Shown here: one piece after another, positions 17,195-25,497 of the stretch
Position numbering within the stretch: position 1 is the stretch's first letter
Layout: every line of letters begins with the position of its first letter
Assembly: GCA_017508465.1 (NCBI GenBank)
Contig: JAFVYW010000123.1
Location: 1 to 39,032, forward strand
DNA: 39,032 nucleotides
Direction of reading: 5' to 3'
Origin: Clostridia bacterium
GTDB taxonomy: Bacteria > Bacillota > Clostridia > Oscillospirales > CAG-272
Translations under genes and position numbers: made by a program
Notes under the pieces: model-generated
Told to the model about the DNA's origin: nothing
Seen by the model: only the letters and a program-made list of their open reading frames with translations
Database searches by the model: none

Positions 17195-18325
17195 ATGTTA
17201 GATGTAAAAGTCCTTGGAGAAAGAATAAAGGCGTTGAGAAAGGCGCGCGGAATCACGCAGGGCGATTTTGCAAAGAAGCTTTGCGTCAGTTTTCAGGCGG
17301 TATCAAACTGGGAGCGTGGTATTGCGCCGCCAGACCTTGACAACCTGATACGCATCGCATCGTTTTTCGGTGTTCTGATTGATGAGCTTGTCAAAGAACC
17401 CAAAGAGGCGCTTTCGCTTGGCATTGACGGCGGTGGTACAAAAACAGAGTTCGTGGTATGCGACGCCGAGGGCAAAATCTTTATGCAATTCACCAAAAAA
17501 GGGTGCAACCCCAATGACATCACATATGAAAATATGATTGCCCTTCTGAAAGAAGGCATCCATGAAGCCCGTCGCGAATTTCCATCCATCACGAATGCTT
17601 TTTGTGGCATTTCTGGTGTTATGATGGGCAACCATCGCGCAAGGGCTTATGCCGACCTGAAAGCCGAATTTCCCTCTCTCAACCTGTCCATAGAGAGCGA
17701 TTCGCATTGTCTTTTCGGCATGGATGACCAGGCAGAAATTGCTATGATTTCGGGTACAGGCTCCGCCGTTTTTGTCAAGAAGGGCGAGAGCATTCAGCTT
17801 CTTGGCGGTTGGGGCTATCTTTTCGACCGCGCAGGTAGCGCGTATGATATGGGACGAGATGCCGTAATTCTATCTCTTACCGAAGAGAACGAACAGAGAG
17901 AGCCTTCTCTTGTTCACAAATTATTGCTTGAACAGCTGGAAATACGCACAGTAAGTGAAGCTATCACTCTGCTTTATCGCGAGGGCAAAAGCAAAATTGC
18001 CTCTCTCTCCGTTGTTGTGATGCAGGCATACCGCATGGGAGACATGTCCGCGCAAAGGATTGTCCTCAAAACAGCAGAACGCCTCGCCGAGCTTCTGAAT
18101 CTCGCTGTCGATAAATATGGGGCGAGCCCCTTCGCTGTTGCTTCCGGCGGTGTGATAGAGCATAACAGGGATATTCTCCTTCCGTTGATTAAAAAGTACA
18201 CCAATGTTTGCATTTGCATCCCTGATTTGCCACCTGTATTTGGTGCTTGCCGTAAAGCAGTTAAGTTGAGTGGCAAGGTAGGCGAGAGCTTTTATGAAAA
18301 TTTCAAGAATAGTTACAGAGGTTAA
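17195..18325 (+). CDS. XRE-type HTH fused to BadF/BadG-family amino-sugar kinase
   Basis: 376 residues. Residues 1-66 form an XRE/Cro-CI helix-turn-helix (RIKALRKARGITQGDFAKKL...VSNWERGIAPP). From about 73 a complete ASKHA kinase of the BadF/BadG/BcrA type follows: phosphate 1 motif GIDGGGTKTEF, an Asp in IESDSHCLFG, phosphate 2 motif ISGTGSAVF, GGWGYLFDRAGSAYDMGRD, and the adenosine motif VASGGVIEHN. Relatives phosphorylate GlcNAc or MurNAc. MurQ, which needs MurNAc-6-phosphate, starts 3 bp downstream, so MurK-like activity is the best guess. The start at 17195 follows AAGGAGGG; the longer frame from 17111 overlaps the promoter. A DNA-binding trigger enzyme or a pure sugar sensor are both possible. 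Confidence 0.9.
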   Translation: MLDVKVLGERIKALRKARGITQGDFAKKLCVSFQAVSNWERGIAPPDLDNLIRIASFFGVLIDELVKEPKEALSLGIDGGGTKTEFVVCDAEGKIFMQFTKKGCNPNDITYENMIALLKEGIHEARREFPSITNAFCGISGVMMGNHRARAYADLKAEFPSLNLSIESDSHCLFGMDDQAEIAMISGTGSAVFVKKGESIQLLGGWGYLFDRAGSAYDMGRDAVILSLTEENEQREPSLVHKLLLEQLEIRTVSEAITLLYREGKSKIASLSVVVMQAYRMGDMSAQRIVLKTAERLAELLNLAVDKYGASPFAVASGGVIEHNRDILLPLIKKYTNVCICIPDLPPVFGACRKAVKLSGKVGESFYENFKNSYRG

Positions 18326-18328
18326 AGC

Positions 18329-19132
18329 ATGAGTATTTTAAGAACAGAACAAAGAAATGAAAAAAGCATGCACTTTTCCGAAATGTCGAGCGAAGAAATG
18401 GCTCGCCTTGTGATATGCGCCAATTATGAAGCGGTCGAAGCGGTCGAGCGCGCGAGTGAGCAGATTGCCAGAGCGGTGGATGCCATCGCGGTGTCATTTG
18501 AAAATGGCGGTCACCTGATTTATGTCGGCGCGGGTACTTCGGGCAGACTTGGCGTTATGGATGCGGCTGAATGCCCTCCTACATTCGGTGTCTCCTATGA
18601 TATGGTTCGTGGCATTATCGCGGGCGGTGAAGAAAGAATGTTCCGCGCTGGCGAGAACGAAGAGGATAAATACGAAGGTGGCGTCCAGGCGATCCGCGAG
18701 AGTGGTGTCGGCGCACTCGATGTTGTTGTCGGTATTTCTGCAGCGGGTGGCGCCTCCTATGTCATCGGTGCTATGGAAGAGGCAAAAGCACGCGGCGCAG
18801 TCACCGTTGGTCTGTCATCCAACCCCGACACTGCGGTGCTTCGCGCCGCAGATATTCCCATTTTTACTGACACGGGTGCAGAGGTTCTGACAGGCTCCAC
18901 CCGTCTCAAAGCAGGAACGGCGCAAAAAATTGTGCTCAACACTCTCACCACCTGTGCCATGGCAAAGACGGGAAAGGTGTACGAAAATATGATGATCAAT
19001 CTTTCTCCCTCCAATCAGAAGCTTCGCCTTCGCGTTATTCGTATCACGAAGGAGATTTTGGGTTGTACCGAGGAAGAAGCCATCGAGCGACTCGAGCAGA
19101 ACGGCTGGAACATCCGCCGTGCCGTAGAATAA
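18329..19132 (+). CDS. murQ: N-acetylmuramic acid 6-phosphate etherase
   Basis: 267 residues. MurQ cleaves the lactyl ether of MurNAc-6-phosphate to give GlcNAc-6-phosphate and D-lactate in cell-wall recycling or salvage. The SIS-domain signature YVGAGTSGRLGVMDAAECPP is present with the candidate catalytic E81, and the C-terminal part has TGSTRLKAGTAQKIVLNTL. It is about 30 residues shorter than E. coli MurQ (298), the difference lying mainly at the N terminus, which starts directly at RTEQRNEKS. The sugar-binding loop reads GISAAGGASYV where GIAASGRTPYV is common. It starts 3 bp after the kinase fusion and forms one operon with it. Confidence 0.95.
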   Translation: MSILRTEQRNEKSMHFSEMSSEEMARLVICANYEAVEAVERASEQIARAVDAIAVSFENGGHLIYVGAGTSGRLGVMDAAECPPTFGVSYDMVRGIIAGGEERMFRAGENEEDKYEGGVQAIRESGVGALDVVVGISAAGGASYVIGAMEEAKARGAVTVGLSSNPDTAVLRAADIPIFTDTGAEVLTGSTRLKAGTAQKIVLNTLTTCAMAKTGKVYENMMINLSPSNQKLRLRVIRITKEILGCTEEEAIERLEQNGWNIRRAVE

Positions 19133-19176
19133 AAAATGCATCCCCTTCTATCTTACGATTGGGGGATGCATTTTTT
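19131..19176. terminator. Bidirectional terminator after murQ
   Basis: AAAAAATGCATCCCC (19131-19145) pairs with GGGGATGCATTTTTT (19162-19176). It also serves the convergent AraC gene, whose stop codon lies at the far edge of the hairpin. Confidence 0.93.
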
Positions 19177-20020
19177 ATACCCGATTCTGTGCTTTGCGGA
19201 AGGCGAGCGGGGATGTGCCTGTCACTCGGCGGAATACGGAGGAAAAATAGTTGGAATCCGAAAAGCCGACACAAAAAGCAATCTGTGTGACATTCAGGTG
19301 GGAATAACGAAGAAGGATTTTCGCATCCTCGACGCGCAAAAGATTGATATAGTCGCGCAGGGACATGCCCGTGTGTCTGTTAAACTCTGTCGACATGAAG
19401 GATCGACTACACGAAAAATGCTCACAAATCTCCTTGGAGGTGATATTCCTGTTATGATGGCGCTTGATGTAGCGCACCACGCGCATCGGGAGAGAGGTTT
19501 CTCCGACGCTTGCGCCTTCTTTTTCCTTGCGGTGCGCGAGCTCAATCATGTCGCAAAGGGGCAGGAGTATCGCATCTATTTCTTCCTTTTCTGGCATTAC
19601 CTCCTCGAGAGAAGCATAGCTCTCGCGCAGCTCATCCAGAGGAATATCAAAGCGTTCCGATGTGCGCTTCAGATAGCTTTCTGCTTCTTGTGTCCGATAA
19701 CCACTCACCGAGATGAAGCCGAGCGTTTCTTCGCCGTCGGTGATTGGATAAACAAATTCGCGCACACCTGCGTAGCATGTGCCGATATAGGCGCCATCCT
19801 TAACGCGTTCGAGAATGCGCGACTGTCTTTCCACACAATGCTCATGCGCGCCCTTACAGGTTTTGAGATAAATACAATGAGGCGTGGTATGAATATTGAA
19901 GGCAAGAAGCTCGCTGGAAGCAAAAACCGGTGTAAAACGCAGGGGATGCAGGGTGATGGAAAGATGATGCGTACGCTTTAAATAGAGGATATAATTTTTA
20001 ATAGCGGTGATATCTTGCAT
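19175..20020 (-). CDS. AraC-family regulator with possible PocR-like sensor
   Basis: 281 residues. The N-terminal half (about 15-150) resembles PocR/ligand-sensing domains with a Cys-rich loop (KTCKGAHEHCVERQ, then CYAGVREFVYPI) that often contacts a metal or redox ligand. After a linker, the AraC HTH pair spans about 180-275 (SKEICEHFSCSRSFMSTEF; NVTQIAFCVGFSDSNYFSSV). The start at 20020 follows GGAGGG; the ATG at 20065 has no SD. Its promoter lies inside the start region of the divergent FAD oxidoreductase, so it probably controls that gene. Confidence 0.88.
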   Translation of the reverse strand: MQDITAIKNYILYLKRTHHLSITLHPLRFTPVFASSELLAFNIHTTPHCIYLKTCKGAHEHCVERQSRILERVKDGAYIGTCYAGVREFVYPITDGEETLGFISVSGYRTQEAESYLKRTSERFDIPLDELRESYASLEEVMPEKEEIDAILLPLCDMIELAHRKEKEGASVGETSLPMRVVRYIKRHHNRNITSKEICEHFSCSRSFMSTEFNRHTGMSLRDYINLLRVEDAKILLRYSHLNVTQIAFCVGFSDSNYFSSVFRRVTGTSPLAFRKAQNRV

Positions 20021-20096
20021 ATGCCCTCCGAAAACAAAATGAAAGAAATTACGGACATTGTTCAAGGAAATTCTGATTATTTTGTTCTACAATGAG

Positions 20097-20125
20097 AGTA
20101 TAGCACAGAAAAGGAGCGTTTTCAA
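20097..20125 (-). promoter_or_regulatory. Promoter of the PocR-AraC gene, overlapping the divergent gene's leader
   Basis: Minus strand TTGAAA (20120-20125), 17 bp, TGC-TATACT (20097-20102). The -35 ends 2 bp before the ATG of the FAD oxidoreductase and covers the region of its ribosome binding site, giving about 70 nt of untranslated leader for the AraC message. Confidence 0.8.
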
Positions 20126-20126
20126 G

Positions 20127-21395
20127 ATGGATTTTACAATTTCTGTACAAACAAGAAAAAAATACGATATTCTCGTGGTAGGCAGTGGTCCTGCGGGTGT
20201 CAGTGCGGCAATTATGGCGGGAAGATGCGGCGCCAAGGTTCTGCTCGTCGAGGCGCAGGGGCGCGTCGGAGGTATCTCGACGGCAGGCATGATGAGCCAC
20301 TTCACTGGCTCGGTCGGGAACAGGCTCTATCATGAAATTCTTGCTCGCGCTGCCGAAAAAAACACCTTTCACAGAGGTGAGATTACCACGCGAATCGACC
20401 CCGAATACCTCACCCTCACCTATTTCGAGATGCTTGAAGAGGCAGGGGCAGATGTCCTGCTCTATACCACCTTCTGCGAGGCTTTGATGGAAGGAAAGAA
20501 AATCACAGGTGCTCTCTTTCATAACAAGGACGGCTTTCTTCTGGTCGAAGCAAAGGTGGTAATCGATGCCTCGGGCGACGGCGATGTGGCATACAAATGT
20601 GGCGCAGAATTTATCCTCGGCAGAGAGGATGATAATAAGATGCAACCTGCAACATTGATGTTCAAGGTTGGCGGTGTGGATGATGAACACGCGGTATTCC
20701 CGCCGTCCTTTGAGACGCTCGTCACGACCGAAAAGGGCGAGCTACAAGCCCTCGCAAGAAAACGCCTTCCCCACCCTGCCGGTCATGTACTTCTGTACCG
20801 TTCGACCATTCCCGGCGTGACCACGGTCAACATGACAAATGTCACCGACATCGACGGTACAAAGGCGGAGGATCTCACACGCGCAGAGATGGAAGCGAGA
20901 AAGCAAATTCCACACATTATCGCTTTCCTGCGTGAATATGTCCCAGGGTATGAAAATGCTTATCTTCTCGGCGCGGCGTCCCTGATCGGTGTGCGCGAGA
21001 CGCGCCACTTTATCGGTGAGAAAACGCTCACACGCGATGATATCGCGGATGCAGTACAATATGATGACTATATCGTCTATGATGCGCATTTCAATTTTGA
21101 TGTCCACAACATCACCGGAGCAGGGCTTGACAAGACAGGATGTCAACATAAGTTTACACAAAAGAGGGGTTATACCATTCCTTACGGCTGTTTTGTCCCG
21201 AAAGATATTGACGGTCTTTTGCTCGCCGGCAGATGTATCAGCGGTACACACATGGCGCATTCCTCCTATCGTGCGATGCCGATTTGCGTCGGCATGGGCG
21301 AGGGTGTCGGCGTGGCCGCGGCACTTGCCGTCAGGGGTAATATCCCTGTGCGCGAGGTCTCGCCCCAGGACATTCAGAAGGTCATTGTTAAATAA
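20127..21395 (+). CDS. FAD-dependent oxidoreductase
   Basis: 422 residues of the FAD_oxidored type (thioredoxin reductase/HdrA-like fold). The dinucleotide motif VVGSGPAGVSAA (GxGxxG, residues 19-24) is followed by the ribose-binding VEAQGRVGG. IDASGDGDVAYKCGAEF and the C-terminal DIDGLLLAGRCISG are typical of this family, whose members act on organic acids, sugar acids or other small alcohols. The start at 20127 follows AAAGGAG; the longer frame from 20058 runs through the promoter. A TACAAT -10 at 20088-20093 has no good -35, so expression probably needs the divergent AraC protein. Substrate unknown. Confidence 0.9.
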   Translation: MDFTISVQTRKKYDILVVGSGPAGVSAAIMAGRCGAKVLLVEAQGRVGGISTAGMMSHFTGSVGNRLYHEILARAAEKNTFHRGEITTRIDPEYLTLTYFEMLEEAGADVLLYTTFCEALMEGKKITGALFHNKDGFLLVEAKVVIDASGDGDVAYKCGAEFILGREDDNKMQPATLMFKVGGVDDEHAVFPPSFETLVTTEKGELQALARKRLPHPAGHVLLYRSTIPGVTTVNMTNVTDIDGTKAEDLTRAEMEARKQIPHIIAFLREYVPGYENAYLLGAASLIGVRETRHFIGEKTLTRDDIADAVQYDDYIVYDAHFNFDVHNITGAGLDKTGCQHKFTQKRGYTIPYGCFVPKDIDGLLLAGRCISGTHMAHSSYRAMPICVGMGEGVGVAAALAVRGNIPVREVSPQDIQKVIVK

Positions 21396-21412
21396 GCACC
21401 CCTCTGTTATAT

Positions 21413-21475
21413 AAAAAGGACAGTTCCCCGTATTCTCCGCAAGGGATGCATCCATACGCAGGGGCTGTCCTTTTT
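21413..21475. terminator. Bidirectional terminator between FAD gene and methyltransferase-like gene
   Basis: AAAAAGGACAG (21413-21423) pairs with CTGTCCTTTTT (21465-21475), with inner CCCC/GGGG pairing and a long loop. Confidence 0.88.
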
Positions 21476-21490
21476 CTTTATACAGGATTT

Positions 21491-22156
21491 TCAGAAAATG
21501 AAGGGAATCAAGCGATATTTTACCTTTGCCTTATAGTCGGCATAGCCCTCCAGCGATTCGAGGAGAAACCTTTCCTCGTCGAGTATACGGAAGATGATGA
21601 GTGGCAGATAAAATGCCACAGGAATCAGTCCCCAGAACGAACCGAGAATCAATGGGAGAGGCAGAAACATAAAGAGCGTCGCAAAATACATGGGGTGACG
21701 AACCATGCGATACAGTCCCGTATCGATGACCTTTTGTCCCTCCTGCACCTCAATGGTACGGGAAAGATATGCGTTCTCGCGCGAAACCTCGGCATAGAGG
21801 GCATAACCGACAAGGAACAGTACACTCGAGGCGATGACCAGCGCAGGGGATACGCGCGACCAGCCGAAACGATAATCCAGTGCCGAGAGAACGAATGTGC
21901 CAAGGAAAACCAAGGCAAAGCCAAGCACTACAAATTTTTGTGTCCCCATTTTTTCCTTGTTGTCAAGACGGCTCTCGAGCAGCTTTGGTGCTTTACAAAG
22001 CATGACGATGCCCATGAGAAGCATCGGTACGGAGAGCAGTATCACAAACAGCCAGCCATTCGGATAACGGAATGTTCCTGCCGGCAGAAAAAGCATCACG
22101 CCGAGCATGGCAATTCCTACGATGTATTTCATGATGGAACGAAGCAGAAGTTTCAT
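21491..22156 (-). CDS. Isoprenylcysteine/phospholipid methyltransferase-like membrane protein
   Basis: 221 residues with about six hydrophobic segments. The C-terminal motif GLYRMVRHPMYFATL and the later EERFLLESLEGYADYKAKVKYRLIPF are the signature of the ICMT/PEMT family (SAM-dependent membrane methyltransferases; RHPxY binds SAM). In bacteria the acceptor is usually unknown. AAAGGGAAA precedes the ATG. It starts 24 bp after the SGNH hydrolase and shares its operon. A lipid or thiol acceptor is inference. Confidence 0.85.
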   Translation of the reverse strand: MKLLLRSIMKYIVGIAMLGVMLFLPAGTFRYPNGWLFVILLSVPMLLMGIVMLCKAPKLLESRLDNKEKMGTQKFVVLGFALVFLGTFVLSALDYRFGWSRVSPALVIASSVLFLVGYALYAEVSRENAYLSRTIEVQEGQKVIDTGLYRMVRHPMYFATLFMFLPLPLILGSFWGLIPVAFYLPLIIFRILDEERFLLESLEGYADYKAKVKYRLIPFIF

Positions 22157-22180
22157 GTTCTTTCCCTTTCTTAAACCGAA

Positions 22181-22828
22181 TTATTCCTCACGAATGCTCT
22201 CGAAGGCATGAATCCACTCGTTCTTGATAAGGCACGCACCAGCAGAACGAGGATGCACACCATCTCCGAGCCAGATGCCTGGGTGTGCCGCCTCCGCCTC
22301 GTCAAACTTCTCCTGCAGGGGAACAAAGGTGAGGTTATGCTTTTCGGCAATACGACGAGCTACCTCGGCACGAAGCAGAGTTTCTTTGCGGAAGTAATCA
22401 TAACGAGTCGGATGCTCCTCGTTGTTCTCGGTGGCCGAGCCTGATAGAACAAAGGGCTCTAAAATCATGATTTTAATGTCAGGAAGTGCTTCCTTGATTT
22501 CATGGATAAGCATATCATAAATGCGCTCAAACTTCTCTGCCGATACGCCATTTTGCCGTGTATATTCATGCCAGACATCGTTGATACCGATCAGGATGCT
22601 CATATAATCGGGGGCGAGATTGATAATGTCCGCCTTGATGCGCGCATATACATCGACAATGCGGTTTCCACTGATACCACGGTTATAGCAGGTGTATAGA
22701 AGAGGATAAGTGCAGCCAAGCTCTGCTTCTGTCAGGCGGACATAACCCGTACCTGTCAGCAAATCATTGTCGCGTGAGCGACCTGCATCTGTAATGGAAT
22801 CCCCCTGAAAAAGAATTACCTTTGCCAT
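22181..22828 (-). CDS. SGNH/GDSL-family hydrolase
   Basis: 215 residues with all four blocks: GDS (FQGDSITD, nucleophile S11), Gly in GISGNR, Asn in IGINDVW, and GDGVHP with the catalytic Asp and His. Related bacterial enzymes deacetylate carbohydrates or act as lysophospholipases. No signal peptide, so cytoplasmic, which fits deacetylation of imported sugars. The start at 22828 follows AAGGAAGG; the upstream frame from 22882 crosses the promoter. Confidence 0.93.
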   Translation of the reverse strand: MAKVILFQGDSITDAGRSRDNDLLTGTGYVRLTEAELGCTYPLLYTCYNRGISGNRIVDVYARIKADIINLAPDYMSILIGINDVWHEYTRQNGVSAEKFERIYDMLIHEIKEALPDIKIMILEPFVLSGSATENNEEHPTRYDYFRKETLLRAEVARRIAEKHNLTFVPLQEKFDEAEAAHPGIWLGDGVHPRSAGACLIKNEWIHAFESIREE

Positions 22829-22867
22829 ACGAAAAAACCTTCCTTTTTTGTATTTGTAGTTACCTTC

Positions 22868-22896
22868 ATTATAACCTTTCATTTTCTTCTTGTCAA
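22868..22896 (-). promoter_or_regulatory. Promoter of the SGNH-methyltransferase operon
   Basis: Minus strand TTGACA (22891-22896), 17 bp, TATAAT (22868-22873), perfect consensus. It starts right after the terminator of the preceding operon. Confidence 0.9.
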
Positions 22897-22905
22897 GGGA
22901 AATGT

Positions 22906-22941
22906 AAAAAAACGCGGTTGCCGTGGCAACCGTGTTTTTTT
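22906..22941. terminator. Terminator after the nitroreductase gene
   Basis: CGGTTGCC and GGCAACCG form a tight stem flanked by a 7-A run on one side and a 7-T run on the other, so it works in both directions. It ends the Nudix-mgtE-nitroreductase transcript. Confidence 0.93.
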
Positions 22942-23470
22942 ATTCCATAAAGGTCACAATCTCGTCGAGGCTCTTGCGCTTTTTCTCGCGCTTTTTGTCG
23001 CCCTCCATGGCATACCCAAGAGTGACAACAAGGCGGACGGGGTGAGAGAGTCCGCATGCCTCGCGGATTTTCGCATCGTCGAGCCAACCTAAAATACAGG
23101 TGGAGAGTCCCTGTGTTTCCGCCTCGGCGGTGAGGTAGGCGACCGCGATGCCGATATCGATAGAGCGATAATCATTCTTCATAAGCTTTGCGCCAACGGC
23201 GGCAGAACGGCAATAGTCCTCTTCCGAGAGGACGAGCAGAATCGGCGCATCCTTGGCAAAGGGATTCTTGCCCATGCCCATAACGGCGCGCGCAACCTTT
23301 TCCTTCACCTCTCCCTGACAAACGGTGATGTGATATGGCTGACCGTTGCAAGCGGAGGGCGCGAGGCGCGTCGCTTCCAAAATCTTATCCAACTTCTCTT
23401 TTTCTACGACACGGGTGGCATCATAGGCGCGTGTGGACTGACGCGAGAGTGCAATTTCCAAAAAATCCAT
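22940..23470 (-). CDS. Nitroreductase-family flavoprotein
   Basis: 176 residues. FMN-binding marks are at the N terminus (ALSRQSTRAYD) and LAPSACNGQPYHI; the family reduces nitro groups, quinones or flavins with NAD(P)H. The C-terminal part has the typical ACGLSHPVRLVVTLGYA. The start at 23470 follows AGAGGTG. It lies 23 bp after mgtE on the same strand and is probably co-transcribed. Physiological substrate unknown. Confidence 0.9.
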   Translation of the reverse strand: MDFLEIALSRQSTRAYDATRVVEKEKLDKILEATRLAPSACNGQPYHITVCQGEVKEKVARAVMGMGKNPFAKDAPILLVLSEEDYCRSAAVGAKLMKNDYRSIDIGIAVAYLTAEAETQGLSTCILGWLDDAKIREACGLSHPVRLVVTLGYAMEGDKKREKKRKSLDEIVTFME

Positions 23471-23493
23471 AGTGGACACCTCTACCATTTTAT

Positions 23494-24888
23494 TTACAAT
23501 AAGAATTTCAATAATACGCCGGCAAGGCCATAATAGGTGATGACGGCGACAAGGTCGCTGACGGTCGTGATAAACGGACCGGAAGCGACGGCAGGATCGA
23601 TACCGATTTTCTGAAAGAGCATCGGAATGACCGAGCCGAACATGCCCGAAAGAAGCATTGACAAAACCAGGGCAATCGCAATGGAGAATGCAACAAGCAA
23701 AGAGCTCGTAAAAGCTTCACCGCGCAAAAGGGTAAGATAGCCCAATACAAGAACGAAAGAACCGAGCGCCATGATGGAGCCATTGAAGAGACCAACGCCC
23801 ATTTCTTTGAGTACCTGGCGAAGCTTCGCGCCCTTGCCCGCGCGGTCATCCGCGAGCATACGGATGGTGACAGCGAGCGACTGCGTGCCGACATTACCTG
23901 CCATACCCAGAATCAGAGATTGAAAGGAAACGAGAAGGGTGAGTTCACTCACCACCCCTTCAAAAAAGCCGACAACGCCCGAAACGATAAATCCGAGGAA
24001 GAATAAAACGGCAAGCCACGGCAGGCGCGCCTTAACCGAAGCGGACAAACCCTCTTCGATATGTTCCTCGCCCGAAAGACCTGCCAGACGCGCGTAATCC
24101 TCTTCAAAATCTTCTCTTGTGAGATCTGCCAGAATATCGTCGGTCAGAACGCCGACGAGAACGCCATCATGGTCAAGGACAGGGATGGAATCCTCGGAAT
24201 AAGAGAGCAGACGAATGATACACTCATCCACAAGTTCTTCGGTCTCGACCGTCGGGAAGTTGGTACGGATAATATCGGACAGAGGGGTATCGCTCCGCGC
24301 GACAATTAAATCCTTAAGGTCAATCGCGCCAACGAATTTTCCTTCCTCATCGATGACAAACAGTGTGGAGACATTATCGTGCTCTGCCGCCTCACGCACA
24401 AGCTTTGACATCGCGCCACGGACGCCGTCCGCCTCGGTCACAGTGATAAAGTTGTCGGACATGCGGCTGCCGATTTCATCCTCATCAAAGGAAGCGAGCA
24501 AGAAGATATTTTCCCGTGTCTCTTTCGTGAAAAGACGAAGGTGACGATGCCGTTCGTGGCGTTCCAGCTCTTTGAGGTATTCGACCGCAAGAGAAGGCTC
24601 CATCTTTTCGAGAATTCTCGCGCGACGGTCAAGCTCGAGCTCATCAAGGTATGCGGTCGGCAGCTCAACAAATTCTATGACAAGCGCGAGCATATCATCA
24701 TCGAGCGCATCATAAAGAATGCGTCTCTCATCCTCGTCCATAACGAGAATCGCCAGAGCAATATCGTTTTCGTGATACTCTCCGAGCGCATCGGCGAGGG
24801 ACATTTCCTGTGTACCATTCTGCACAAGGTCAAGCACCTCGAGCGCATATTCCTGTGACCTTGTCAGATTCAGATTTTCTTTCTCCAT
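23494..24888 (-). CDS. mgtE: Magnesium transporter MgtE
   Basis: 464 residues in the standard order: an acidic N domain (about 10-135, superhelical), two CBS domains (about 140-265), a plug helix, and a five-helix membrane domain (about 290-464). Hallmarks are GNVGTQSLAVTIR and the last segment DPAVASGPFITTVSDLVAV, which line the ion pore and carry the conserved Asp. MgtE is an Mg2+ channel gated by cytosolic Mg2+. GAGGG lies 8 nt before the ATG. No Mg2+ riboswitch is seen in the 58-bp gap upstream. Confidence 0.97.
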   Translation of the reverse strand: MEKENLNLTRSQEYALEVLDLVQNGTQEMSLADALGEYHENDIALAILVMDEDERRILYDALDDDMLALVIEFVELPTAYLDELELDRRARILEKMEPSLAVEYLKELERHERHRHLRLFTKETRENIFLLASFDEDEIGSRMSDNFITVTEADGVRGAMSKLVREAAEHDNVSTLFVIDEEGKFVGAIDLKDLIVARSDTPLSDIIRTNFPTVETEELVDECIIRLLSYSEDSIPVLDHDGVLVGVLTDDILADLTREDFEEDYARLAGLSGEEHIEEGLSASVKARLPWLAVLFFLGFIVSGVVGFFEGVVSELTLLVSFQSLILGMAGNVGTQSLAVTIRMLADDRAGKGAKLRQVLKEMGVGLFNGSIMALGSFVLVLGYLTLLRGEAFTSSLLVAFSIAIALVLSMLLSGMFGSVIPMLFQKIGIDPAVASGPFITTVSDLVAVITYYGLAGVLLKFLL

Positions 24889-24946
24889 CCTATCATCCCT
24901 CTCATTTGTTCTTGTTTGTATATGCTGAAAATGCAGAGGTTAAATG

Positions 24947-25393
24947 TCAATTATGTAAACCTTGGTTTTCTTTTTTGTCGGATATATACCGAACAACCAC
25001 TTCATTCGCATGACGAAGTATAGCGCGCATATTTTCGTAGCGCAGGGCTCGGAGTGCGCCCTTGTAGGTAAAAATGACGGGTGTCAGAGGTTCAAAATCC
25101 GCGTTATGCTTTGGGGTTTGCCCCTGATATTCGGCAAGAAAATAAACCACCCTTTTCTTGTTGCCTCTCGGGAGAGAATAGACTGTCTCCTCCCGAAAAT
25201 CAGGCAGAATTTTCGGGGTGCGGATGGAGGTTTCCTCCCATGTCTCGCGCAGAGCCGTTACGCGCTCGCTCTCGCCCTGCTCGCGATGTCCCTTCGGGAA
25301 ACCGAAGTGTCCGCGTCTGTCGCGTACAAGCACATAACGAGGCTCGTCCTCTACAATGGTAAAGAGAACGGTACCACAGGATTTTTCCATCAT
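24947..25393 (-). CDS. Nudix hydrolase
   Basis: 148 residues. The Nudix box spans residues 35-57 (GHREQG-E...RETWEETSI): Gly, the REx2EE core and the metal-binding Glu residues are kept, but Ser replaces the small residue usually found as Gly near the end. The FGFPKGH context is typical of diadenosine tetraphosphate hydrolases. Several starts are possible (GTG 25402, ATG 25399, ATG 25393); 25393 is preferred because GGCGGGTG ends 6 nt upstream. Confidence 0.9.
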   Translation of the reverse strand: MMEKSCGTVLFTIVEDEPRYVLVRDRRGHFGFPKGHREQGESERVTALRETWEETSIRTPKILPDFREETVYSLPRGNKKRVVYFLAEYQGQTPKHNADFEPLTPVIFTYKGALRALRYENMRAILRHANEVVVRYISDKKENQGLHN

Positions 25394-25440
25394 TTTCATC
25401 ACCCGCCTTTTCTTCTGTCAGAATTCTTTCATACCTTTAT

Positions 25441-25469
25441 ATTATATCACAAATTCACGCGCGTTGCAA
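25441..25469 (-). promoter_or_regulatory. Promoter of the Nudix-mgtE-nitroreductase operon
   Basis: Minus strand TTGCAA (25464-25469), 17 bp, TATAAT (25441-25446). Confidence 0.82.
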
Positions 25470-25497
25470 TAGAAATAAAAAAAATTTAAAAATAAAG

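Noticed and set aside
24889..24946. Mg2+ riboswitch (M-box or ykoK leader) in front of mgtE
   Set aside because: The gap to the Nudix gene is only 58 bp and shows no such fold.
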